NCBI GenBank assembly: GCA_016715645.1
Contig: JADJZR010000028.1
Coordinates: 1-64,000 of the forward strand
Length of the DNA stretch: 64,000 bases
Source of the DNA: Elusimicrobiota bacterium
GTDB lineage: Bacteria; Elusimicrobiota; Elusimicrobia; FEN-1173
Direction of reading: 5' to 3'
Shown: positions 53,032-63,007 of the stretch, in pieces
Layout: each line of letters opens with the position of its first letter
How positions within the stretch are numbered: position 1 is the first letter of the stretch
Program-made: the position numbers and the translations under genes
The notes under the pieces: model-generated
Told to the model about the DNA's origin: nothing
Database searches by the model: none
Seen by the model: the letters and a program-made list of their open reading frames with translations, nothing else

Positions 53032-55407
53032 ATGAATCTCCGGCCGTCTCCACCTTCTGGCGCGACTTCCGTTCAGTGGCGTGATCGTTTCGCGGAGGGA
53101 TTGGCCCGATTCATTTCCTGTCGGGCGGGGTGGGTGGTTTTTGGAACGTTGGTGTTCGTGGGCTTTTTTTCCGCTTTCCTCCCTCAAGTGACTCCCAAAA
53201 ACGACAGCTACGATTTTGTCATCGATCGGGACCCGGTGACGGATTTCTTCAATAAATTCCGGAAGATATTTGAGAAAGATGAATTTTTTGTTATTGCGTA
53301 CCGAGAGCCGAACTTGTTCTCCGAGCCGCGGCTTCGGGAACTCAAGGAACTGACGCAAGCGCTCGAGAACTTAGAAGGCGTGACGGATGTCGTCAGCCTC
53401 GCGAACGTGGCTGATATGCGGGGAACGGAAGATGTGTTTGACGCCAACGATTTCCTGGAAACTATCCCCGCGTCGCCGTCGGAATTAGAGAGGTTGCGGC
53501 GGCGGGCGTTGGCCAATCCTCTGTACGAGGGGACCCTTCTATCGGCGGACGGCCAAACCACGGCCATCGTGGTGTTCACCTCGATCCCCCCGCCTGGGTC
53601 CGACCGGGACATCGAAAATGAGATCCGGGTGTTATTGAAGTCGGTGAACAAAATATTGGCTCCCTACCGCGAGCGGGGCCGGCGGATGGCTGTGGCGGGG
53701 TGGCCGGTGACCACCTATTACATGGGGAACTACATGGAAGCCGACGCGCGGCTGTTTTTCCCTATTTCCTTGGTGCTGACTCTGGCCACGATAGGGTTTG
53801 TGTTCCGAAACGTGAGACTTTTTTTTATCGCCAGCCTGGGCATTGTTTTGACGGTCATGGCCACGCTGGGCCTGGCGGGGTTGGCCAAGATCACGATCAA
53901 CAACGCGTCGGTTGCGGTCATCCCGCTGGTCATGGCTTTGGCCCTGTCGGACATCATCCACATCTTTACCCATCTGGATCGCCGTTTTTTGGATGAGAGC
54001 GGTGGCCGTCCCCGGGAAGCCCTGCGACGGGTGTTGAGCGCGATCTTGGTCCCCTGTTTGCTGACCAGCGTCAATACGGGGATCGGTTTTTTTTCCTACA
54101 CGTTTAACGGGGTTTTGGCCATTCGCAGTTTTGGGTGGTTAGCCGCGACCGGAATGATGTTCGAGTTCATCGTCACGTTTGGGTTTGTAGCGCCCCTTCT
54201 GACCTATTTTCGGGCGGACCGGATCTACCGGTCGGCACAAGCCCATCACGAACGTGAAATCCCACGGTTTATTCGTTGGGTTCACGGCGGTGTCACACGA
54301 CGCCCCTGGTGGCCTCTTCTCCTTTGCCTGGCCGGGTTGGCTTGGGGAGGATGGTTTACCCGTGAAATCAAGGTCAATACCAACCTTGAGGAATTGTTTG
54401 ATTCGAACTCTCCCCTTCGCCAAGACATCGACTTTGTCCGGAATAACCTGGCCGGGATCGAGGCCATTAACGTCGTCTATGAGTCCACCCGGGACGCCTT
54501 TAAAAACCCCGCTCTTCTCGCCCAAATCGACACGATCAACCAGGAGATCAAAGCGCACCCGCGCGTGAATTCGGTCGTGGGGGTGGGCGAGTATTTTAAG
54601 GAAATGAACAAAGCGTTCCATGCCGAGGATCCCGCGCACTACCGTCTTCCAAAAAATCAACGACTGCTGGAACAATACCTCTTGCTTTACGGACGGGACG
54701 ATTTGGATGATTACATTACCCCGGCGTTCGATACGGCCCGGGTGATAATCCGCGCCGCCGCCCCCAGTTCCAACGAATCGCGGGCCCTGATCCAGGACAT
54801 CCAAGGAATCCTGGACCGCCATCCCATCGCGGGGGTGACCGCCACGGTGACCGGGGCCACCGCTCTGGGCGTGCGCACCATGAAGGTCATGGTGGACGAC
54901 CAAATCAACAACATCGGCCAAACGGTGATCGTGATCTGGTTGATCATGGTGGGGGTCCTGCGCTCCTGGGGATTGGCCCTGTTGTTTCTTCTCCCCAACC
55001 TGTTTCCCATCGTGATCAATTTTGGTCTTATGGGTTTCCTGGGTATTCCGTTGGATTCCGGAACGTCGTTGATCGCCGCGTCGGCTTTTGGGATCATCGT
55101 CGACGATACCGTTCATTTTTTCGTCACGTTCGCGGCCCATCGAAAGCGGGGACTGGGTGTGGCCAAGGCTCTGGAGGCAACGACGTTCGAAAAAGGCGAG
55201 GCCTCCGTGGCTTCTTTCTTAATCATGGGGATCGCTTTCGGGGTGCTGACGTTGTCTCATTTTCGACCGATCTTCTTTTTCGGTCTTTTGAACATTTTCA
55301 TCTTGGTGATGGGAATGATCGGCGATCAGGTGTTTCTGAAATCCGTCCTGACCGTGTGGGCCCGTTGGGAGGACCGGGCAAAAGCCCCGCCCGTCTCAGT
55401 CGCTTAA
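53032..55407 (+). CDS. MMPL/RND-superfamily exporter
   Basis: From the ATG at 53032 the protein is 791 aa. It has the two-fold RND layout of the MMPL group: first helix [16 protein letters not shown] (about residue 40), a periplasmic domain with [20 protein letters not shown], a block of transmembrane helices at about 230-420 including [20 protein letters not shown] (sterol-sensing-type), then a second periplasmic domain and helices from [20 protein letters not shown] on. Related exporters move hopanoids or other lipids; the substrate is unknown. It is convergent with purE, ending inside its 3' end. Confidence 0.85.
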   Translation: MNLRPSPPSGATSVQWRDRFAEGLARFISCRAGWVVFGTLVFVGFFSAFLPQVTPKNDSYDFVIDRDPVTDFFNKFRKIFEKDEFFVIAYREPNLFSEPRLRELKELTQALENLEGVTDVVSLANVADMRGTEDVFDANDFLETIPASPSELERLRRRALANPLYEGTLLSADGQTTAIVVFTSIPPPGSDRDIENEIRVLLKSVNKILAPYRERGRRMAVAGWPVTTYYMGNYMEADARLFFPISLVLTLATIGFVFRNVRLFFIASLGIVLTVMATLGLAGLAKITINNASVAVIPLVMALALSDIIHIFTHLDRRFLDESGGRPREALRRVLSAILVPCLLTSVNTGIGFFSYTFNGVLAIRSFGWLAATGMMFEFIVTFGFVAPLLTYFRADRIYRSAQAHHEREIPRFIRWVHGGVTRRPWWPLLLCLAGLAWGGWFTREIKVNTNLEELFDSNSPLRQDIDFVRNNLAGIEAINVVYESTRDAFKNPALLAQIDTINQEIKAHPRVNSVVGVGEYFKEMNKAFHAEDPAHYRLPKNQRLLEQYLLLYGRDDLDDYITPAFDTARVIIRAAAPSSNESRALIQDIQGILDRHPIAGVTATVTGATALGVRTMKVMVDDQINNIGQTVIVIWLIMVGVLRSWGLALLFLLPNLFPIVINFGLMGFLGIPLDSGTSLIAASAFGIIVDDTVHFFVTFAAHRKRGLGVAKALEATTFEKGEASVASFLIMGIAFGVLTLSHFRPIFFFGLLNIFILVMGMIGDQVFLKSVLTVWARWEDRAKAPPVSVA

Positions 55408-55895
55408 ACGGGTGGCAGTTGGGATTCGAGGACTTTGCGGGATTGGTCGGCGCGGAAAGCGTGGAGTTTTTTGCGAAGGGCCTTATCCTGTGTGGCCAGC
55501 ATGGCCACCGCCAACAAACCCGCGTTGGTGGCGCCGGCTTTTCCGATTCCCAGCGTCCCCACGGGAATTCCTCCAGGCATTTGAACGATCGACAGCAACG
55601 AATCCATTCCCTTAAGCGCGGGGCTTTCCATGGGAACTCCCAGGACGGGCACCGTCGTGAGCGCCGCCACCACGCCCGCCAAATGGGCCGCTCCGCCCGC
55701 GCCGGCAATGATTAAACGGAGTCCGCGGGATTCGGCTCCCTCGGCAAACGCCGCCGCTTCTTTGGGCGTGCGGTGCGCCGACACCACCCGGCATTCGTGC
55801 GATACCCCAAAATCGCGCAACACCACAGCCGCGTGTTGCATCGTCTCCCAATCGCTTTTTGAACCCATAATGATCGCCACTAATGGTTTGTCCAT
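55404..55895 (-). CDS. purE: N5-carboxyaminoimidazole ribonucleotide mutase
   Basis: The 163-aa protein has the PurE motifs [15 protein letters not shown] (residue 9, GSxSD), [14 protein letters not shown] (SAHRTP, about 38), [19 protein letters not shown] (about 62) and [17 protein letters not shown] (MPxGxPV, about 103). It converts N5-CAIR to CAIR in purine synthesis. PurK is not in the window. Overlaps the end of the MMPL gene by 4 bp in the opposite direction. Confidence 0.95.
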   Translation of the reverse strand: MDKPLVAIIMGSKSDWETMQHAAVVLRDFGVSHECRVVSAHRTPKEAAAFAEGAESRGLRLIIAGAGGAAHLAGVVAALTTVPVLGVPMESPALKGMDSLLSIVQMPGGIPVGTLGIGKAGATNAGLLAVAMLATQDKALRKKLHAFRADQSRKVLESQLPPV

Positions 55896-55970
55896 GGTTT
55901 GCTCCTGATCCGAAAATTTTGGGGGGAACAGCTGTCATTATAGAAAATCGAATGTGTATAATAAAGCACC

Positions 55971-56687
55971 GTGTCTGCGTGCGCCCGATCGCCCGTTTTT
56001 TGTGAGTCGTGCCCAACCCGTCTCGCCGGGGTATTCGCTCGTTTATCCCAGGATCGATTGCGCGCATTGGATCGATGCAAAGCCGATAACCTTTACCACA
56101 AAGGCCAACTTGTTTTTCAAGAAGGAACTCCCGCTCTCGGCGTTCACTGTGTTTACGAAGGACAACTCAAACTGTACAAGTCTGGAGCCCATGGGAGGCC
56201 GCAGATTATCGGCCTTGCTAATCCAGGTTCGATGGTGGGTCACCGGGCCGTTTTGACCGACAAGGCCCACACGTTCACCGCGGAATCCCTGGGCGAGGCC
56301 CGTGTGTGTTTTGTGAACCGCTCCACATTTCGTTCCCTTGTCGCCAACAATCCTTCCATAGCCGATTCGTTGCTCAAAAAATTGGCTCAGGACTTGGACG
56401 AAGCCGAAGATCGCTTGATCGACGTGGTCGAACAGCCGGTGCCGGTGCGGTTGGCCCGGCTGTTGATGTCGCTCAAAGAGGGATACGGCCGGTCCACCCC
56501 CCAGGGTCTGCGGATTTCTATATCGCTGACCCGCGAAGAAATGGCCGAAATGATCGGGACCACGCAAGAAACCACGATCCGACTTCTTAGCCAATTTCGT
56601 AAAAAAGGGCTGATTCGCTTGGATGACAAGTCTATCACGCTTCTGGACATTCCTCGACTCACCCAAATCGTCAACGTCCCCACCTGA
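55971..56687 (+). CDS. Crp/Fnr-family regulator with N-terminal cysteines
   Basis: A GTG start at 55971 gives 238 aa. Near the N terminus C-A-R-S-P-V-F-C-E-S-C provides cysteines in an arrangement like the Fnr iron-sulfur ligands, though the spacing is not the classic one. The cNMP-binding-type domain spans about 30-150 (LVFQEGTPALGVHCVYEGQL), and the HTH is LTREEMAEMIGTTQETTIRL (about 190). It may sense oxygen or redox. It lies 66 bp before the PEP-synthase-like gene in the same direction and could control it. Confidence 0.85.
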   Translation: MSACARSPVFCESCPTRLAGVFARLSQDRLRALDRCKADNLYHKGQLVFQEGTPALGVHCVYEGQLKLYKSGAHGRPQIIGLANPGSMVGHRAVLTDKAHTFTAESLGEARVCFVNRSTFRSLVANNPSIADSLLKKLAQDLDEAEDRLIDVVEQPVPVRLARLLMSLKEGYGRSTPQGLRISISLTREEMAEMIGTTQETTIRLLSQFRKKGLIRLDDKSITLLDIPRLTQIVNVPT

Positions 56688-56752
56688 CGGCCGTCATTCC
56701 CAATCGGCGTCCGATCGGGTTACAATCGGGGCAGATCGTTGCGAGGTGTCCC

Positions 56753-59122
56753 ATGGATTGGGTACTTAATTTTAGCGAAGTGGGTCTCACTGATATCGCT
56801 CGCGTGGGGGGAAAAAACGCGTCTCTGGGTGAGCTGATCCGCGCGTTGGGCCCCGTGGGGGTTCGGGTTCCGCCCGGGTTTGCCACCACGGCCGACGCCT
56901 TTCGATCGTTCATCGATCACAATCGATTGCGCCTACCGCTCGACCACAATTTCGCCCAGTATAAATCCGGCCGACAATCTCTGAGCGCAACGGGTCGCAT
57001 CCTGCGTCAATTGATGTTAAAGGGAACGTGGCCTCCAGGGTTGGCCGAAGCCGTTGTGGATTCCTACAACCGGCTCTGTCGAATGGTCGGCCGCTCGGAT
57101 TTGGACGTGGCGGTTCGGTCCAGCGCCACGGCCGAAGATTTGCCCGACGCCAGTTTCGCGGGCCAGCACGAGAGCTATTTGAATGTTCGGGGCGAGGCGG
57201 CTTTGTTGGACGCTGTTCGCCGATGTTTCGCCAGCCTTTTTACGGACAGGGCCATTCGCTATCGGGAAGAAAAAGGCTTTGACCACAGGCGCGTGGCGCT
57301 GTCGGTGGGTGTTCAACGGATGGTGCGGTCGGACCGCGCCGGCGCGGGCGTGATGTTTTCGCTCCACACCGACACGGGGTTCCCCCGGGTGGTGGTGATC
57401 AACGCGGTGTGGGGTCTGGGCGAAAACATGGTTCAGGGTCGAGTGACCCCCGACGAACATGTGGTGTTTAAACCGTTGCTCCATACGCCCGGGGTGTGTC
57501 CCCTCCTTTCGTCGAGGTTGGGCGAAAAAAACTTAAAAATGGTGTACGCCGCGGGGGGACAAACGAAAAATGTTCGGACCACGGTCACCGAACAGCGACG
57601 GTTTGTTCTCTCTGATTCGGAGATTCTTTCCCTCGCCCAATGGGCTGTGTCCATCGAACGGCATTACGGAAAACCCATGGACATGGAATGGGCCAAAGAC
57701 GGGCCGGGGGGGCCTTTGTATGTGGTTCAAGCTCGGCCGGAAACTTTCCAGAGCCGAAAGTCGGCCGGGGTGTTGCGGACCTTTCACTTGCAAGAGCGTG
57801 GGAAACTCTTGGTCGAGGGCCTGGCGGTCGGGGACGCGATCGCGGCGGCTCCCGCTCAAATCATCAAGGGTCCAGAGGAGATAGCCCGGTTTAGAACCGG
57901 GAACATTTTGGTGACATCCAACACCGATCCGGACTGGGTGCCTGTGATGAAGAAGGCCGCGGGGATCGTCACCGACCATGGCGGGCGCACGTCCCACGCG
58001 GCCATCGTGAGTCGAGAGATGGGCCTCCCCGCCGTGGTGGGCACCGGACGTGCGACGGCCGTCATCCGAAACGGACAGGCCATTACCCTTTCTTGCGCGG
58101 AGGGGGAACGGGGCCGTGTGTACGCCGGGGCTCTCAAATTTCAAGCGGTGGAGACGTCGCTGGAAAAACTGCCGGTTCCCAAAACCCCTCTTCTCTTAAA
58201 CATCGCCAGCCCGGCGGCGGCGTTTCAGTGGTGGCGGTTGCCGGTACAGGGGATTGGGTTGGCACGGCTGGAATTTTTAATCAATGACGTGATTCGTGTT
58301 CATCCCATGGCCCTCGTCCATCCGGAACGGTTGGATTCCCTGACCCGTCGAAAAATGGGTCGGCTCACCCGGGGGTATAAGCGGCCGACCGATTATTTCG
58401 TCGATCAATTGGCGTCGGGAGTGGCCCAGATCGCCGCCTCCCAGTATCCGCACCCGGTGATTGTCCGACTGTCCGATTTCAAAACAAACGAATACGCCAA
58501 CCTGTTGGGAGGCAAACCGTTTGAACCCAAAGAGGAGAACCCCATGATCGGGTGGCGGGGCGCGTCCCGCTATTATCATCCCAACTACCGTGAAGGGTTC
58601 GCCCTCGAATGCCGCGCTCTTAAAAAAGTCCGCGACGAAATGGGTTTAACCAACGTGGTGATCATGGTGCCCTTTTGCCGAACGGTGGAGGAAGCCGACA
58701 AGGTTTTGGCGGAGATGGCCAAAAACGGATTGAAACGGGGCGAGGGGGGGCTGGAAGTGTATGTGATGTGCGAAATTCCCTCCAACGTAATTCTGACGGA
58801 AGATTTTGCCGACCGGTTTGATGGGTTTTCCATCGGGTCCAACGATCTGACCCAATTGACCCTGGGAGTAGACCGGGATTCCGGCACGCTGGCATCGCTC
58901 TTTAGCGAACGCAACCCCGCGGTTATGCGGCTGATCGAAGACGTGATTCGCCGCGCCCACGCCAAGGGCCGCAAGGTGGGGATTTGCGGGCAGGCCCCCT
59001 CGGACCATCCCGATTTCGCCGAATTCTTGGTCAAAGCTGGCATCGATTCCATTTCCCTAAATCCCGACAGCGTGGTCGGCGTCATCCGCCGGCTCGCGGG
59101 TGATGGGGAACAGAAAAAATAG
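56753..59122 (+). CDS. ppsA: Phosphoenolpyruvate synthase (pyruvate, water dikinase)
   Basis: The 789-aa protein has the N-terminal ATP-binding PPDK domain (VGGKNASLGELIRALGPVGV near residue 18; VAVRSSATAEDLPDASFAGQ near 118), the phosphohistidine domain GGRTSHAAIVSREMGLPAVV (about 405-425, with the catalytic His) and the C-terminal PEP-binding barrel ending FDGFSIGSNDLTQLTLGVDR and VGICGQAPSDHPDFAEFL with the Cys acid-base. It makes PEP from pyruvate and ATP for gluconeogenesis. Length is normal. Confidence 0.95.
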   Translation: MDWVLNFSEVGLTDIARVGGKNASLGELIRALGPVGVRVPPGFATTADAFRSFIDHNRLRLPLDHNFAQYKSGRQSLSATGRILRQLMLKGTWPPGLAEAVVDSYNRLCRMVGRSDLDVAVRSSATAEDLPDASFAGQHESYLNVRGEAALLDAVRRCFASLFTDRAIRYREEKGFDHRRVALSVGVQRMVRSDRAGAGVMFSLHTDTGFPRVVVINAVWGLGENMVQGRVTPDEHVVFKPLLHTPGVCPLLSSRLGEKNLKMVYAAGGQTKNVRTTVTEQRRFVLSDSEILSLAQWAVSIERHYGKPMDMEWAKDGPGGPLYVVQARPETFQSRKSAGVLRTFHLQERGKLLVEGLAVGDAIAAAPAQIIKGPEEIARFRTGNILVTSNTDPDWVPVMKKAAGIVTDHGGRTSHAAIVSREMGLPAVVGTGRATAVIRNGQAITLSCAEGERGRVYAGALKFQAVETSLEKLPVPKTPLLLNIASPAAAFQWWRLPVQGIGLARLEFLINDVIRVHPMALVHPERLDSLTRRKMGRLTRGYKRPTDYFVDQLASGVAQIAASQYPHPVIVRLSDFKTNEYANLLGGKPFEPKEENPMIGWRGASRYYHPNYREGFALECRALKKVRDEMGLTNVVIMVPFCRTVEEADKVLAEMAKNGLKRGEGGLEVYVMCEIPSNVILTEDFADRFDGFSIGSNDLTQLTLGVDRDSGTLASLFSERNPAVMRLIEDVIRRAHAKGRKVGICGQAPSDHPDFAEFLVKAGIDSISLNPDSVVGVIRRLAGDGEQKK

Positions 59123-59208
59123 GCGTTCCCTTTCGGGGCCAGGGCCTGTTCGGCCCGTTGTGGAGGCCTGCCACAGGCTGGCACGACCCCTCGTCGTTCC
59201 TTAAATCC

Positions 59209-59247
59209 GGCCAAAATGGGGCTCCCAGAACGTAGCCTATTCAGGGG
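59209..59247. repeat. MITE-like element, family A, partial end
   Basis: CCAAAATGGGGCTCCCAGAA and CGTAGCCTATTCAGG correspond to the inner left end of the element at 43641-43910 in reverse complement. No partner end is visible. It covers the stop codon of the arsC gene. Confidence 0.65.
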
Positions 59248-59686
59248 ATTGGGCAGTAGGCAGGGGGGCCGGGAGGAACTCAGTGAACCGTCGGATCTCA
59301 TCGCGCACCCGGCGGTAATGGGACAAGGCTTCTTCCTCGCTTTTGGCATATTTTGCCAGCGCGGGCGGGTCGTCGAATCCGACGTGGATAACCTTCGTTT
59401 TTCCGGGGAAGACGGGGCAATGCTCATTGGCGTGGCCGCACACGGTTACCACCACATCAAAATCTACGCCACCAAATTCGGCGATGTTCTTTGACCGGTG
59501 TCCGGAGATATCCACCCCCGCCTCTGCCATGACACGAACAGCGCGCGGGTTGAGGCCGTGGGTCTCGATGCCGGCGGAGTAGGCCTCAATGAGGTCGCCT
59601 TTCAACGCCCGAGCCCACCCCTCGGCCATCTGGCTACGGCAGGAGTTTCCTGTGCACAAAAATAGGACTTTTAATTTCCGATTCAC
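59237..59686 (-). CDS. arsC: Arsenate reductase, thioredoxin-coupled
   Basis: The GTG at 59686, preceded by GGAGG at the right distance, is chosen over the ATG at 59734; it gives 149 aa. The low-molecular-weight phosphatase-type loop [17 protein letters not shown] (C-x5-R, residues 8-14) and the second pair of cysteines [16 protein letters not shown] (C-x6-C) identify the arsenate reductases that recycle through thioredoxin. It reduces arsenate to arsenite for export by Acr3. Last gene of the arsenic operon. Confidence 0.9.
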   Translation of the reverse strand: MNRKLKVLFLCTGNSCRSQMAEGWARALKGDLIEAYSAGIETHGLNPRAVRVMAEAGVDISGHRSKNIAEFGGVDFDVVVTVCGHANEHCPVFPGKTKVIHVGFDDPPALAKYAKSEEEALSHYRRVRDEIRRFTEFLPAPLPTAQSPE

Positions 59687-59746
59687 AATAAACCTCCGTG
59701 AAGTGTTTCGATCGCCAAAGGCCAATCGACTCACAACGGATACCTC

Positions 59747-59983
59747 CTATACGCCCACCAGTGTTTTTAACTCTTCTACGCTCGGAACCCGACCGGACAC
59801 TATTACCACGCCGTCCACCGCCAGAGCGGGGGTGGCCATCACGCCGAAGTCCATGATTTTTTCGATGTCCGTCACTTTTTCCAAGGTGTATTCAATCCCC
59901 AACGCCTTGGCGGCTTGCTCCGCCGCTTCCGTCAACTTCTTGCATTTCGGGCAACCCGTACCCAACACCTGAATTTTCTTCAT
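59747..59983 (-). CDS. Small thioredoxin-fold protein of the arsenic operon
   Basis: The 78-aa protein has the redox motif TGCPKCKKL (residues 9-17) and a thioredoxin-like fold (FGVMATPALAVDGVVIVSGR). Proteins of this type (redox-active disulfide protein 2) are frequent in permease-containing arsenic operons and may reduce ArsC or a metal-bound protein. It sits between the permease and arsC. Confidence 0.85.
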   Translation of the reverse strand: MKKIQVLGTGCPKCKKLTEAAEQAAKALGIEYTLEKVTDIEKIMDFGVMATPALAVDGVVIVSGRVPSVEELKTLVGV

Positions 59984-59992
59984 CGCCTCCTC

Positions 59993-61285
59993 CTAAAAAA
60001 AGAACCCATACATCCACCCCGTGGCCGTCGCCAGCACGACGACGATGGCGACATACACCACGGTCTTTTTCGTCCCCATGATTTGTCGCAGGACCAACAT
60101 GCTGGGCAGGGACAACGCCGGACCAGCCAGGAGGAGCGACAGCGCGGGCCCCTTGCCCATGCCGCTCCCCATCAGCCCTTGCAGGATGGGCACTTCGGTC
60201 AACGTGGCGAAATACATAAACGCCGCCACGACCGATGAAAAGAAGTTGGCAAACAGTCCGTTGCCACCCACCAAAGAACTCACCCAAGACGACGGGATGA
60301 ACCCTTCGTGTCCCGGCCTCCCCAACAGGAACCCAGCCATTAAGACGCCGCCCAAGAGCACGGGGGTCACTTGCTTGGTGAACTCCCAGGAAGCGGCGAA
60401 CCAATCGCCCAACTCGCCCTCCGACGTTGCCGTGGCAATGCCCAAGCTGACGACGCCCACGGCAAAGGCCACGACGGGCATTTGCGGAAACAGGACCCAG
60501 GCCGCCGCTGTGGCGAAGGACATGACGATGAACTTCATCCATTTAAGCTGAAACCACCGCACAAGACCCAAACCCAACCCCAGGGCGCTCACCGCCGTGA
60601 TGACCCACTTGTAAGCGTAAACCGCCCCGAAAAATCCCCCCTCCCCCTTGGGGGCCCCCCAATTGGCAAACACGAGTACCCCAACCATGGCCGCGAAAGT
60701 CAAAGTCGTTTGCCAAAGGGGACGAATGTCCCCGGGCAAGACGACTTGTGCCGCCGCCCGGTCGGACTCCTCCTTCTGGAAGAAAAAGTGCATGGCCAGC
60801 CCCGCCGCAAGGCTGAAAACGACCGCCCCGATGGTCCGGGCCAAACCCATTTCCAGCCCCAACACACGAGCCGTCAAGACGATGGCCAACACGTTGATCG
60901 CCGGTCCCGAGTAGAGGAACGCCACCGCCGGGCCCAGTCCCGCGCCGCGCTTGTAGATGCCGCCGAAAAGCGGCAACACCGTGCAGGAACACACAGCCAA
61001 GATGGTCCCCGACACCGACGCTACGCCGTAGGCCATTGCCGGGTGCGCCTTGGTGCCCAGGTATTTCATCACCGAGGCCTGGCTGATAAAGGTGGAAATG
61101 GCTCCGGCGATAAAGAACGCGGGCAGGAGACACAAGACCACATGTTCCCGGGCGTACCACTTCACCAAATGGAACCCCTCCCTCACCGCCCCGTCGAACC
61201 GCACCGATCCCACCGGGATGAAATAGGCCGCAAGAAAGGCCACGACCAGCCACCCCAAGATTTTAATTTCTTTTTTCCATTCCAT
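59993..61285 (-). CDS. ArsP/DUF318-family permease
   Basis: The 430-aa protein has about ten transmembrane helices and the family motifs VCSCTVLPLFGGIYKRGAGL (Cys pair, about residue 100) and FLYSGPAINVLAIVLTARVL. ArsP-type permeases export organoarsenicals or related metals and are common in arsenic operons with a small thioredoxin. The start codon follows the acr3 stop directly. Confidence 0.85.
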   Translation of the reverse strand: MEWKKEIKILGWLVVAFLAAYFIPVGSVRFDGAVREGFHLVKWYAREHVVLCLLPAFFIAGAISTFISQASVMKYLGTKAHPAMAYGVASVSGTILAVCSCTVLPLFGGIYKRGAGLGPAVAFLYSGPAINVLAIVLTARVLGLEMGLARTIGAVVFSLAAGLAMHFFFQKEESDRAAAQVVLPGDIRPLWQTTLTFAAMVGVLVFANWGAPKGEGGFFGAVYAYKWVITAVSALGLGLGLVRWFQLKWMKFIVMSFATAAAWVLFPQMPVVAFAVGVVSLGIATATSEGELGDWFAASWEFTKQVTPVLLGGVLMAGFLLGRPGHEGFIPSSWVSSLVGGNGLFANFFSSVVAAFMYFATLTEVPILQGLMGSGMGKGPALSLLLAGPALSLPSMLVLRQIMGTKKTVVYVAIVVVLATATGWMYGFFF

Positions 61286-61286
61286 C

Positions 61287-62357
61287 TTAACTCTCCCTTG
61301 CAGGCGCGAAGAATTTCTCGCGGAAATAGAGCGACACGTTCACCAGCCCAATCATCACCGGTACTTCCACCAGAGGGCCGATGACGGCGGCAAAAGCCGC
61401 GCCGGAATTGATGCCGAAGACCGCTACAGCCACCGCGATGGCCAGTTCGAAATTGTTGCTTCCCGCTGTGAAGGAGAGCGTGGCTGATTTCTTGTAATTC
61501 GCTCCGACCTTCCAACTCATCCAGAAGCTCACCAAGAACATGACCAGGAAGTAAATCAGCAGGGGCACCGCGATTCGTATGACATCCAAGGGAATCCCCA
61601 CAATCATTTTCCCCTTTAGACTGAACATGACCACGATGGTGAACAACAGCGCGATGAGCGTGAGGGGGCTTATCCTGGGTATGAACGATTTTTCATACCA
61701 CTCCTTTCCTTTGATTTTGAGGCCGACGATCCGGGTCAACATCCCCGCGAGGAACGGGATTCCTAAATAAATGAAGACGCTTTCGCCGATTTGCCCCATG
61801 CTGACCTTCACAAGGCTCCCTTTCAGTCCCATCATTGGGGGAAGGACAGTGATGAACAAATAGGCGAAGGCGCTGTAAAAAAGAACCTGAAACACGCTGT
61901 TGAACGCCACGAGACCGGCAGCGTATTCGGTGTCCCCCTCCGCCAAATCGTTCCAAACGATCACCATGGCGATGCAACGCGCCAGGCCGATCAAAATGAG
62001 TCCCACCATATACTCTGGATAACCGCGCAGGAACACCACCGCCAAAACAAACATCAAAATCGGTCCAACGATCCAATTCTGAATCAAAGAAAGTCCCAAC
62101 ACTTTCCAATCCCGAAACACGTCGCCCAAGTCCTCGTATTTTACCTTCGCCAACGGCGGATACATCATGAGAATCAACCCCGCGGCGATGGGGATGTTCG
62201 TCGTGCCGACCTGAAATAAATTAATAAAACCTTCAACACCTTGAAAAAAATAACCCAGCCCGACGCCAAGACCGATAGCCAAGAAAATCCACAAAGTTAA
62301 GTGTCTGTCCAGAAACGAAAGCTTCTTCACAACGCCATCTCGTTCGTTCACAAACAA
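61287..62357 (-). CDS. acr3: Arsenite efflux pump Acr3
   Basis: The 356-aa protein has ten transmembrane helices. The conserved Cys of Acr3 lies in [20 protein letters not shown] (about residue 130), and the conserved Glu in [16 protein letters not shown] near the C terminus. It exports arsenite in exchange for protons. A later start at the MKKL-like position is not available; the ATG at 62357 is kept. Confidence 0.95.
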   Translation of the reverse strand: MFVNERDGVVKKLSFLDRHLTLWIFLAIGLGVGLGYFFQGVEGFINLFQVGTTNIPIAAGLILMMYPPLAKVKYEDLGDVFRDWKVLGLSLIQNWIVGPILMFVLAVVFLRGYPEYMVGLILIGLARCIAMVIVWNDLAEGDTEYAAGLVAFNSVFQVLFYSAFAYLFITVLPPMMGLKGSLVKVSMGQIGESVFIYLGIPFLAGMLTRIVGLKIKGKEWYEKSFIPRISPLTLIALLFTIVVMFSLKGKMIVGIPLDVIRIAVPLLIYFLVMFLVSFWMSWKVGANYKKSATLSFTAGSNNFELAIAVAVAVFGINSGAAFAAVIGPLVEVPVMIGLVNVSLYFREKFFAPARES

Positions 62358-62391
62358 CCTCCACCAAGCCTAATTGTAACAACGCCTCCCA

Positions 62392-62760
62392 TCAACAGTT
62401 CACCACGGGTTCGCCGGGCTTGCGCGCGGAAGAGCGACCGAGAATTCGCAAATCATGCTTGATGACGGAACTCTGGTCCCACAGCGACCGCAGACAAACA
62501 AGAGATTCCTTCAAGACCCCGGGAATAGCCGGGGCGATTTCATAATGGATCCACGTCCCCTCCCGCCAATCACGAATGAGTCCGGCTTTTTTAAGGACAC
62601 CCAAATGGCGGGACACTTTGTATTGCGGGGTTTTCAAAACCCGCATCATTTCGCAAACACACAATTCCCGTTCCATAAGGAGACGCAGGAGCCGCAGACG
62701 CAACGGATCGTTAAGGGCGCCGTGGAAAGAAGTTAGATCGTTTATCTTTATATGCGCCAT
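62392..62760 (-). CDS. arsR: ArsR-family repressor
   Basis: The ATG at 62760 is chosen because the promoter places transcription at this codon and the conserved domain begins there (MAHIKINDL); an upstream ATG at 62805 would lie before the promoter's -35 element. The 122-aa protein has the arsenite-sensing motif ELCVCEMM (Cys-x-Cys) and the HTH PQYKVSRHLGVLKKAGLI. It ends in a Cys (VVNC), which could give a third ligand. It heads the arsenic operon. Confidence 0.92.
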   Translation of the reverse strand: MAHIKINDLTSFHGALNDPLRLRLLRLLMERELCVCEMMRVLKTPQYKVSRHLGVLKKAGLIRDWREGTWIHYEIAPAIPGVLKESLVCLRSLWDQSSVIKHDLRILGRSSARKPGEPVVNC

Positions 62761-62796
62761 TTCGCATATAATAGGACAATCCCTTCGTGGATTCAA
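62748..62796 (-). promoter_or_regulatory. arsR promoter and palindromic operator; transcript apparently leaderless
   Basis: Reading on the minus strand: TTGAAT (62796-62791), 17 bp, TATTAT (62773-62768), then a perfect 9-bp-arm palindrome TTATATGCG-N6-CGCATATAA (62771-62748) that covers the -10 element and the ATG at 62760. Transcription should start within a few bases of that ATG, leaving almost no leader. The operator fits an ArsR dimer that blocks both polymerase and the start codon region. Confidence 0.75.
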
Positions 62797-62869
62797 GGCC
62801 CGCAATTTCGAAAGTGCAACGTTTCGCCGGGTGACAAAATGATAAAATGAGGGTCAATCAGCAACGGGT

Positions 62870-62949
62870 TCAGGGTCGCTAAAACCCTGAAGGATTTTGA
62901 ATGGTCGGGCCGCCATTCCTATATTTTATAGGAAGGCGGTTTTTTTTTA
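62870..62949 (+). terminator. Hairpin pair with intrinsic terminator in the P-type ATPase leader
   Basis: A small stem CAGGGT/ACCCTG (62870-62888) is followed by a strong stem CCGCC-TTCCTATA / TATAGGAA-GGCGG (62910-62939) and a run of T bases (62940-62949). It lies about 60 bp upstream of the ATPase start on the same strand, in a divergent intergenic region where no gene ends on the plus strand. It could be an attenuator or riboswitch expression platform, or end a small RNA. Confidence 0.6.
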
Positions 62950-63007
62950 AATGAACAAATGGATTTAGGATGAAAACGTGATTGGCCCAGAGCTCGTGGA
63001 GGTAAAC

